Assembly (NCBI RefSeq): GCF_048544455.1
Contig: NC_133529.1
Coordinates: 56,580,271 to 56,644,270, forward strand
Direction of reading: 5' to 3'
Origin: Silene latifolia
Lineage: Eukaryota; Streptophyta; Magnoliopsida; Caryophyllales; Caryophyllaceae
Length of the DNA: 64,000 nt
The position numbers and the translations under genes are program-made. Numbering within the stretch: the first letter of the stretch is position 1; each line of letters starts with the position of its first letter. The notes under the pieces were generated by a model. It did no database searches. It was given only the letters and a program-made list of their open reading frames with translations, and was not told the origin of the DNA. Shown here one piece after another: positions 12,562 through 21,402 of this stretch.

Positions 12562-13442
12562 GCCCCCGGTCTTACATGTATCGATTGAGCAAATGACCTC
12601 TAGTTGGAATTCCTTGAAAACCTCACGGGTATAAACATTTGACGCATATTCCTCTATGGGTAAATGCGTCCCCGTTGCCGGTGTTGAGTGTCGGTTTTCA
12701 TGGTCAAGTCTCTTCTGCGTATGCCGCTGATGGTCCATAGCGCTTTCAAAACGCATCCAAAACTCCACTAACGTACCTGACTTCTGCTCGAACTTCTTAA
12801 AAAAACTATTACTGCTCTCTGATCTCTGGGTTGTCCTCATTACACCACCCATGTTCAAGTCCCTGCAATGTGCCATCACCCATTGGCTTCTTTTATCGTA
12901 CGCCTCTGTAAACCACTCTTCGTTCACAAGACCATGCGCGTCCATTATTTCTGCCCACCTAGCGTCAAAGTCGCCTGCTTCTATGTTGTCGTCCCATATA
13001 ATGTTGTTCAATTTCTGAACGAACTCCTTATAATCCTCCCTTGTCACCCCGACCTTTGATGGCACCTTGTTCATTATATGCCACATGCAAAATCGGTGGC
13101 GTGCAGTCTTGAAGATAAGGGGTACGGCCTTAATAATGCCCGGATCCTGATCTGTGATAATGTACTTGGGTTCCTTTCCTCCCATAGCATTCAAAAACCT
13201 GTTGAAAACCCACTGGAAGGATTCATGGTCTTCATGGGCAATCAACGCCCCACAGAATGTCACTGATCGCTTATGGTGATCTATGCCAGTGAATGGCGTG
13301 AAAATCATATCGTACTTATTTCTTGAGTATGTTGGGTCGTACGACACTGCATCTCCAAATACGGAGTAGTTCCTTCTAGCGGTTCTGTCAGCCCATATTG
13401 CGCTTCGAAGGCTGTTATCCTTGTCAACTTCATAATCAAAAT

Positions 13443-13660
13443 AAATGGCTTATTAGAGTCGCAGATAATGCAGCTATTAGAAGATATTGCATCTGCGGAA
13501 CGAAACCTCCAAATAGCAAAGGAGGAGAGGATGAATATCATAGAAGAGAATGCATCCCTATATGAACATCTAAGAATTGTATTTTTAGCAATGCATTAAG
13601 TTTATGTATCTATATCTATTAATTAAGTTCATGTATGTTAAATGTGGATTTGTTTTACTC
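13443..13660 (+). pseudogene. Truncated second copy of the coiled-coil ORF
   Basis: Nearly identical to 14213-14428, it encodes only the C-terminal half (NGLLESQIMQLLEDIASAER onward) and ends at TAA 13597-13599. It starts exactly where FAR1 homology ends. After 13656 it runs into CCAAATACGGAGTAGT, an 18-base sequence with CTCC in front that also occurs in the FAR1 exon at about 13349-13366. This suggests a microhomology-mediated join. Confidence 0.7.
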
Positions 13661-13674
13661 CAAATACGGAGTAG

Positions 13675-13815
13675 TCATACGATGTATAACTCTAGCTACA
13701 CAATGTATAACTCTAGGCAGAGACTGTAAGATGTATAATTCATTCTACACAATGTATAACTCTTAGCATATAATGTATAACTCTAGTCATACTTTATATT
13801 CTAAGAGTTACACAT
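13675..13815. repeat. 21-bp minisatellite cluster (TGTATAACTCT orientation)
   Basis: About six units, in the inverse orientation to the clusters left of the solo LTR. Confidence 0.8.
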
Positions 13816-14076
13816 TTAATGAAACGACACAATATATGGAATGCAAAGGGTTATAAGATTTGAAGCAGGGATATGGCACAACTTCCTAAACAAAATTCGT
13901 ATTAATTTAAGCATCAAACCCCAAACATATTAATTAAAAAAATAACTCAAAGGACACATTACTAATTATAAATTCATTCCACTATCTCAATAACCAGTCC
14001 ATTATATCCCTATCTCCACCCTAAACTCCAAACCCTAAATCTTTAAAACCTAATAAACTCCAAACTTCCTTCAATA

Positions 14077-14367
14077 ATGAATGATACCATTCGTTTAACA
14101 TGCATTATGACCGAGTACAACAAAAGTTTCATACGCCGCTTGCAGGAAATCGAGAGGAAGTACAGGCTCTTCCTTGACGATGCTCGGATCGCACTCAAGG
14201 ACGCCAAAAAAAATGGCTTATTAGAGTCGCAGATAATGCAGCTATTAGAAGATATTGCATCTGCGGAACGAAACCTCCAAATAGCAAAGGAGGAGAGGAT
14301 GAATATCATAGAAGAGAATGCATCCCTATATGAACATCTAAGAATTGTATTTTTAGCAATGCATTAA
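14077..14367 (+). CDS. Hypothetical small coiled-coil protein (96 aa)
   Basis: An ATG-started ORF preceded by a stretch of CCCTAAA-like sequence. From about residue 20 to 85 it is rich in Glu, Lys, Arg and Leu in heptad-like spacing (RLQEIERKYRLFLDD, LLEDIASAERNLQIAKEE), so a coiled coil is likely. I recognise no family. It lies just outside the truncated end of the FAR1-type gene and in the opposite direction, between two minisatellite clusters, and may be an accessory or captured ORF of the same transposon. The partial copy at 13443 keeps its frame. It could also be chance; expression is unknown. Confidence 0.4.
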   Translation: MNDTIRLTCIMTEYNKSFIRRLQEIERKYRLFLDDARIALKDAKKNGLLESQIMQLLEDIASAERNLQIAKEERMNIIEENASLYEHLRIVFLAMH

Positions 14368-14544
14368 GTTTATGTATCTATATCTATTAATTAAGTTCAT
14401 GTATGTTAAATGTGGATTTGTTTTACTATCCTCTCCATCATCTTCTTTGTTTTATTTTATTTAATTTGTTTTACTAACAAACGCAGAAAATCTAAGCGAA
14501 TAATAATTACAGAAAAAACAAATGACGGAGAAAAACACATGCAA

Positions 14545-15620
14545 ATACCATGTATAACTCTGGGCATGAGAATGTATAATCAGTAGACATTTAATGTATA
14601 AGCCTAGACACGATCGTATAACTTTTAGCATATAATGTATAACTCTAGGCATATAATGTATAATTCTAGGCATATAATGTATAATTGCAGTGATATGTTG
14701 TATAACTCCTCTACAAAATGTGTATAACTGTAATCATACAATGTATAACTCTATACACAGTCCGTATAACTCTAATCATACAATGTATAACTCTAGACAC
14801 AGCATGTATAACTCTATGCATTTAATGTATAACTCTAGGCACAGTCTGTATAACTCTAGTCATACGATGTAAACTCTAGACACAGTCTGTATTACTCTAG
14901 TCATACGATGTATAACTCTAGCTACACAATGTATAACTCTAGTCATACAATGTATAACTCTTACCTATACATGGATAACTGTACTTCACAGAATGTATAA
15001 CTCTTGTACCCAATTTGTATCACTCTTGTTATTTTTTGTAAAACTCATAACTGTAATCATACATGGATAACTGTACTGCAGTCATGTGTTGTGTAACTGT
15101 TGTACACAATTTGTATAACTCTTGATATTTTTTGTATAACTCATAGCTGTCTTATAAAATTTACCTTGTTTCATAACTGCAGTGATATGTTGTATAACTC
15201 CTCTACAAAATGTGTATAACTGTAATCATACAATGTATAACTCTATACACAGTCCGTATAACTCTAATCATACAATGTATAACTCTAGACACAGCATGTA
15301 TAACTCTATGCATTTAATGTATAACTCTAGGCACGGCATGTATAACTCTAGTCATACGATGTATAACTCTAGACACAGTCTGTATAACTCTAGTCATACT
15401 ATGTATAACTCTAGCTACACAATGTATAACTCTAGTCGTACAATGTATAACTCTAGCTACACAATGTATAACTCTTAGCATATAATGTATAACTCTATAC
15501 ACAGTCTGAATAACTCTAATCATACAATGTATAACTCTAGACACAGCATGTATAACTCTAAGCATATAATGTACAACCCTCCACATCCTATAATTTCACT
15601 TAATGAATGTATAACTTCAC
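14545..15620. repeat. Main 21-bp minisatellite array with a 492-bp higher-order duplication
   Basis: Roughly forty units with an invariant core TGTATAACTCTAG and about 8 variable bases (variants such as TCATACAA, ACACAGCA, GCATATAA). The block 14688-14847 reappears nearly unchanged at 15179-15338, a shift of about 492 bp. Because 21 is divisible by three, all frames stay open over long stretches and give 7-residue repeat ORFs on both strands. These are not genes. Confidence 0.92.
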
Positions 15621-15719
15621 CTATAACATGAATAACTATATCAAAATTGGTTCTTTAGTAAGATTTTTACGCACAATTTAGGGTTTGAATTACCATGTTA
15701 CCTGTAGTTGCAGGAAATT

Positions 15720-15850
15720 GTCAAAGAGTTTTACAAAAAACCTCTGGAGTTATAACACGATGAATATAAGAACTACATGTGTACACTGTATTATTGAAGT
15801 TATACATATTTGGGTCAGAGTTTTACAAAAACCCACTGAAGTTATAATTC
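15720..15850. repeat. Minisatellite units in reversed orientation
   Basis: A few diverged GAGTTATAC/GAGTTTTAC units, opposite to the main array just left of them. The rest of 15600-16089 shows nothing recognisable. Confidence 0.5.
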
Positions 15851-16089
15851 CTACTTGATCAAGCTTTTAAATTTCCATCATTTTTTGCCATCAACAACAA
15901 GCTACCAAAATGAAAGAACAAATCTGATGAACACCATGAAAGTACAACAGTATGAAGAATAACGAACACAAATTAAATAACTACAACGTACAATAATGAA
16001 CATTAATCCAAAATTACATATAGCACTTTATATTTGAACATCAAGCTACAATAATAACCTAGACACAAATAAGAAAGTAAACAACTCAC

Positions 16090-16144
16090 CTTCGAGGGCA
16101 ACTTCAATCTGCATATGATCCACTTCACAAACACTAACTGTCAT
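16090..16144 (-). pseudogene. Possible first coding exon of the FAR1-type gene
   Basis: On the minus strand an ATG (16144-16142) opens a short frame, MTVSVCEVDHMQIEVALE, that ends at a strong donor GTGAGT (16089 downwards). Such a short first exon upstream of a FAR1-type gene is plausible, but no DNA-binding exon remains between here and 13440, so the link is inferred from position only. Confidence 0.3.
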
Positions 16145-16648
16145 TTCCTGCTTGTTTTTCTGATGAAGAATGACAGTTTTTGTTGTCTTCAACAAAGCTA
16201 ATGATTTTTAACGGATGAACAATAACGTACTTTATCTCATAACAATTTTTTTATCTGATGATCACTGAGTAGTTTTCCATTTGCGCTGAAATTTCTCTTA
16301 TTTTTTTGATGATTTATATTGTATTTTGAGATTTAGGATCGTTTTTGTGGGGATTTTTATGGGTTTTTGCTTGTTGAGAGGTTTTGAATGGTGAAAAGAG
16401 GAGGGAAGCATGCAAAATGATATAGGAGGCTTTGTTTATTGCTATTGTCCGCGGGATTTGATATGGAGGCAGTACATTAACAGTGAAAGTGGTCCCTCTC
16501 TCACACAATCAAGCATTTTCTTTTTTTTTTTTTTTTGCTCGAAAAACACGCCTCTCTCCTCATCTCATCCCTTCAATCCCTTCATCCAAGGGCTCTTATA
16601 AAGACTTAGGGCCTTATAAGGTATGAAGGCCTTATAAGAACCCTTCTC

Positions 16649-16724
<76 letters not shown>

Positions 16725-17879
16725 TATATTGTTAATTAACTTAAAGTCATACGAAAGTCGATCATTTCGTGTTACATTTATTTAGATACTAATTGTTGAC
16801 CCGCACTTTGCCCTTAATAACCCGACCCATAATCCATATGACTCGGCCCGTATTTGAACCCATTGTACCTGACTGTATGATCTGACCCGCCCAACTCGTT
16901 TGAGATAAATAGACAACATAAAGGATATATAACCCGACTTAAATGGTGTAAAAAATTATTTGGAAAATAATCTCAAATGAAGTCCGCCCTTCTACCCTCG
17001 TATACACATTAAAAAATCATTGGAAAAAAAATGCTTGTAAATGTATTCATAAATTATAGTTTAAGACAACCTCAAGTATGAAACTGTCCATTTTTGTTAA
17101 TAAAAACAACGTTCAGTTTTATTATTAAATTAATAAAAAAATTATCTTTTTATTTAATGAGTTAAAAATTATAAAATAAGATTGTCTCACACCATGATAC
17201 GATCCATTTTTATTAAAAAAAACTATTCATTTAATGCTAAAAAATAAGTTGTCTTTCCAAATTATAGAACCGTCTCACAGTAATAGACCGTCGTAACTTA
17301 ATAATTATTGACAACCACAATAACTGATGAAGTATTTTTTTTTTACCATTACTGTAGTTTGTAGATTTAGCATGGTTAAGGGTACGTTTGTTTTTGGGAA
17401 GAGTACCATAAATATAGGAATTTAAAATATATTGCATAATTTCGGTTATAAATTAGTTTTAGAATCATATATACCGTAAGTTTTGCTTGAAAGAATATCA
17501 TATACCTATAGACCTATAGTAAATTAGTTTATAATCTATTTTTTCAATTGATTATCTGAAATTGAAATATTCATGAATTTAGGGATTGATTGATAATCAT
17601 AATTTAAGTGTTATGTTAAACTTTCCCTTTTTTTTCTGTGATATGTGCAATGTTCAAATTACTCAAAATAGCTCAAAAAATTACAGAATGCCATGTAAGG
17701 ATGGCTGAAATATTAGCATGCTATGTGAGAGTAGATCTTAGAAGATTAATATATATAATGATATAATGATTATATTCCATGCAAATTTGCACGCATATAA
17801 ATAATTGTAATTGCTAAATCCCGCGCACCATTTTACTTAATCCCACGCACTTTATCTCTTCATTCCATCATTACCCTTC

Positions 17880-17910
<31 letters not shown>

Positions 17911-18557
17911 CCACAGACCCCTCAACTTCCACTCCATTCCTGACCACCCATCCAGCAGCCCCGACCACCACCTTACACCGTTGACCTTACCATGGTTGTT
18001 CACCAGAATCTTCTACCATCCATTTGATCAAGTATTAAAATCATCACAAACCGCCGACCAACCTCATACCTTCTCCCGACGTCGTCGATTTATCCCTGCG
18101 ACGTCGACCACCCCCTTAGATTGATTTAATTACTTTTTTTAAAGTTTTTTCTTACAATTAGGGTTTGAATTCATGTTAAATTAATTTGATTAAACAGTAT
18201 ACTGATTACAATTAGGCGGATTTAATTGAAATGACAAATGCTTTTGACCAAATAAATCATGGCCGAATTGCAGTGCTGCAAATATTCGCCAGAGGTGCTG
18301 CACGTATGAAACTCTTCCGATTTCGATTTAATTGATGCTAAGCAATCAAAATGGTGTGTTCTCTTATTTTGGATACCGAAACATTTGCCAGATTTGGTTG
18401 AGTGCCAATATCTATCGTCGTCGACCACCATCGCAGAGAGGAGGATGGTGTTAATTTTTAGGGGTTTTCATTTTTCTTTTTTGGTGGGGGTGAGAAATAA
18501 GAGGGATAATTTTGGAATATATGCGCGAAATTTAGTAAAATTGGGCGGATTTAACAT
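16145..18557. other. Unassigned AT-rich intergenic stretch
   Basis: I see no supported gene. Contents: a T run at about 16517-16536, the (TA)n tract, AT-rich sequence with several GACGGTCTCAC-like words, an A27 run at 17884-17910, and a C-rich CCACC-repeat stretch near 17910-18120. Open frames here have no recognisable domain. Confidence 0.6.
16650..16729. repeat. (TA)n microsatellite
   Basis: About 80 bp of almost pure TA dinucleotides, interrupted once by CA near the right end. Confidence 0.95.
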
Positions 18558-18564
18558 GTCTCAA

Positions 18565-20586
18565 CAACCAACTCCAAGAAGAAGAAAACTAGAGAGAGAA
18601 AAACTCTCTAAATATGAGAAAACTAAAAAAAAAACCCAAAAAAAAGAAAAAAAAAAAGAATCCAAAGTAACTTCCCCTGTGTCTTCTAGCCTTCCCCATC
18701 TTTCGTTGTTTCCCATTAATTTCAGAAACTTGTTTGCAGATGGTCCGTCTTTAGACATTAGCTATCCTTTGCACAAAAAAATGATCACATATTTCAGATC
18801 TAGTAGTTTTCTCTTCTTTGAGAAATTTGATTTTGGGATTTTAACTCTCTCTTGCTCAAGTCCCCTTAATGGTGGTTCAACTTGTATTTGGTGCTCTAGG
18901 GCGTCTGCTCTACTTTCGTTAAACGACGGCGGTGGTAACGATCGTCTGGTTGGGTTGCTCTTTTCCGCTTTGCAAAGATTTCCAATCTAAGGTTCAGCCG
19001 GTTGGAGGTCGACTCAGATTCGCGATGGGGGCACTGTTAGCGGGTTGGAGATTTCTGAGGCCGTTGTTGTCTTTATTGCCGAGTCTTTGTTGGTTGTTGA
19101 AGGAGAGGTGAATTACCTGTCCTGGAAGACAAACTTGTCTTTGGTTTTGGCTTCTAGATATTCAATTAGGTCACCACCTTATGAAGTAAGTTGTCTTTAT
19201 CTTATTGGAGTGTCCATTTTTGAGGTTTTCATTTCTTTGGAATCTCTCTTTTCGCCTATTTCTTCAGTTTCTTTGTTTTTGGACTTTGATTTACTCTCCA
19301 ACTTAGAACCGGAGAACTTTTATCAGTTTTTTGTCTACATCAAAGAAGCTTTGGATTTAGGCTACCCAATCAAAAGTTCTTATATCAGTATGCATTATAC
19401 TAAGAGTGTTTATGTTAGCCTTGACATAAGGATGTCACTTTGTTATGCTGCTACGGAATCCATATTGTCTCAAGTTCTTGGCATATTTTCAATTTGTAAA
19501 TACCTCCAAGGTTTCAAGGAGAAGATATTGTTTATGGATGATATATTTCTCTTTGGTAATTTTGTGCACTTTTGTTGGCCTTTTTTTACCAAGAGTTATC
19601 ATATTTGTTGAGTTCCCTGACCATCAAGTTATGATTAATTATGACTGTTACAATGGCTTTTATAAGATCTTGAATTCAGTCCAAACTTTTGTTGTAGTAC
19701 TACCTTCAACTTTGTGTTGTAATTTGCAAGTTTCTTTGTATGGATGTACTGAACAATTTCTATAATTATTGTACTTCTGGTCAGCTGATTTGTCTACCCT
19801 TGTTTGTTATGCTTATCGGCCATTGTAGCATTTTATGTCTTGATCCTTTTCTTTCTTTTTTAGTAGACACTTGGTTGCTCTCCATTTTAGTCAAGGAGAG
19901 CTCTATCCAGTCGTGTGCCTACTTTAAAGAAGGATCGGATCGACGACTAATTTCAGTCACTATTTTAAGAGCTTTAATTTGTAAGAGTGTACTAGCTATA
20001 TTTTATCCCAAGTCTACTAGCCCTTTTTCAGTTGTAATTTTTGGTTCTTAGCTTGCCTATTATCTGTTTCGGATACTGTTTGGATGGACTCTTCGGCATC
20101 TGTTGGGTGTTGTCATGTCTTTTCAATGATCTTGGCTTTTTTTGCCCAGCAAATATTCACGATTTCTTCTATAGCTTGGGGTATATTTATGCAAGTTTTT
20201 GATTGTCCCTCGCTTATGTTTAGATGTTGCTTCTTCAGTTATTTGTATCTTTTAAGAGCTGCTACGGTTGTCCGTGTTTCGGAGATGAAGTTTCTTTTCA
20301 TCGCTTTCTGTGTTTTTTCCTCTGTCATCTCTAAGCCTTTACCTTGTTTAGCATTAGCTAAAGCTATCTGTGTCATGTTGATCGCAGTTCCTTGTGCGAC
20401 CGAGATGCTGAAACCATATGTATATTTTAACCATCTGTGTTATGGTGAACAGTGTCATCTTAGGAATAATTATACATGTTACATAGCATTTGAACTCTGT
20501 TGGTTATGGTTGTATTTAACTATACGGAGTTCAGCATCCTCTGATATTTGTAAGCCACTTATGCATCTTCTCGTTTCAATTTTTTT
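18565..20586 (+). other. 5' part of the old LINE, no recognisable ORF1
   Basis: Several medium-length frames occur (for example 19045-19611 and 20084-20614), but none shows DUF4283 or a CCHC knuckle as expected for plant L1 ORF1. The sequence is T-rich on the plus strand and hydrophobic when translated. It may be a long 5' UTR, a degraded ORF1 or foreign sequence. Confidence 0.4.
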
Positions 20587-21360
20587 CCATGAATATTTCC
20601 TTTTGGAATGTTAGGGGTACCAAAAGAAAGAATTTTGCCGAAGAACTCAAATTTCTGTGGCTCATCAAATGGGATTAAAACCCTAGCTATTTGTGACACT
20701 AAATCGACTTCTATGCCTGAACCTTATTTGATGGCTAATTTTGGGTTTAATAATTGTGATTTTATTCCTAGTTCAGGACTTTCAGGTGGTATTTGGTTAT
20801 TTTAGAAAGAGTCTATCTCCATCACTTTTTCATTAAAGGTCACTTTTAAGTCGAAAAGATTCATTTCTTGTGAAGTCTGTGACTTGACGAATAATTTCGT
20901 TTTTTTGCCTTATTTTTGTTTATGCTCCACCTCAACCGACTGAAAAGACGGATTTGTGGAATGAGTTGCATAATTTTGTACTTAATCTTGAGTTGCCTTT
21001 CTTATTACTAGGAGATCTCAACGAGATTAAAAGCCCTAGTGAAAAAGAAGGTGGTGCAAAAGTTAACAATGCGCGTTGTGTGAGACTAAATAATTCCTAA
21101 ACAATACAAATTGTGTAGACCTCCCCTTTTCCGGTAATTTTTTTACTTGGAGAAAAAAGAAAAATGGCCCTGAAAATATTTTTGAAATTCTAGATAGAGC
21201 CTTAGCCTCTCCAAATTGGATTAGTAGTTATCCAAACTTTCAATTTGTGCACCACGTTTTCACTAGCTCCGACCATTGTCCTATCTCCGTGAAATTTCAT
21301 GAGCAAGCTCATAAAAAAGCGTCTCCGTTTCGTTTTGAACTCATGTGGACTCTTCGAAAT
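20587..21360 (+). pseudogene. Old LINE ORF2, endonuclease part
   Basis: Starts MNISFWNVRGTKRKNF, the usual opening of the APE-type endonuclease. It then shows LAICDTKSTSMPEP, SGLSGGIWLF, LLLGDLNEI and SSDHCPISVKFHEQ in shifting frames. Frameshifts occur near 20670 and 20900, and there are stops at 20803-20805 (Trp to TAG) and 21098-21100. The frame runs into ELMWTLRN at the insertion point and continues at 28485 as DFTKMVKSSW, which proves that the second LINE split one ORF. Confidence 0.85.
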
Positions 21361-21402
21361 TTTTTTTTTTTTTTTTTTTTGACAGGTGGAATTAAACCAT
21401 AC

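Larger units (their letters stand above)
7587..13440 (-). pseudogene. FAR1/MURA-type transposase gene, 5'-truncated and cut by an LTR
   Basis: Read on the minus strand. Segment 13440-12562 encodes the MULE transposase core: FWADRT-like entry, FGDAVSYDPTY, TPFTGIDHHKRSV, YIITDQDPGI and HRFCMWHIMNKV. It runs to CSIDTCKTGG and is interrupted there by the LTR 8905-12561. Reading resumes in frame at 8898 as GYAERDGVEVTAVKDS to a donor at 8816/8815. Intron 8815-8249 is 567 bp. The last exon 8248-7587 carries the SWIM zinc finger (CSCMMFERMGFLCRH), a zinc knuckle (CNNCKQMAHHDKRNC) and a Glu-rich tail. The N-terminal FAR1 DNA-binding region is missing: homology stops at about 13440, where an unrelated duplicated block begins. 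FAR1-related proteins descend from Mutator-like transposases. This copy cannot make a full product. Confidence 0.88.

Noticed and set aside
14545-15620. Regular 21-bp repeats with variable parts, superficially like a CRISPR array
   Set aside because: The unit is degenerate, the variable part is only about 8 bases, there is no cas gene, and the DNA is a plant nuclear genome.
17884-17910. A27 run as the tail of a processed pseudogene or SINE
   Set aside because: No retrocopied exon or SINE box is found upstream and no flanking duplication is evident.
19045-20614. Hydrophobic ORFs as membrane-protein genes
   Set aside because: T-rich DNA yields hydrophobic residues by composition, the frames lack starts in good context and any known domain, and they lie between the LINE 5' end and its ORF2.
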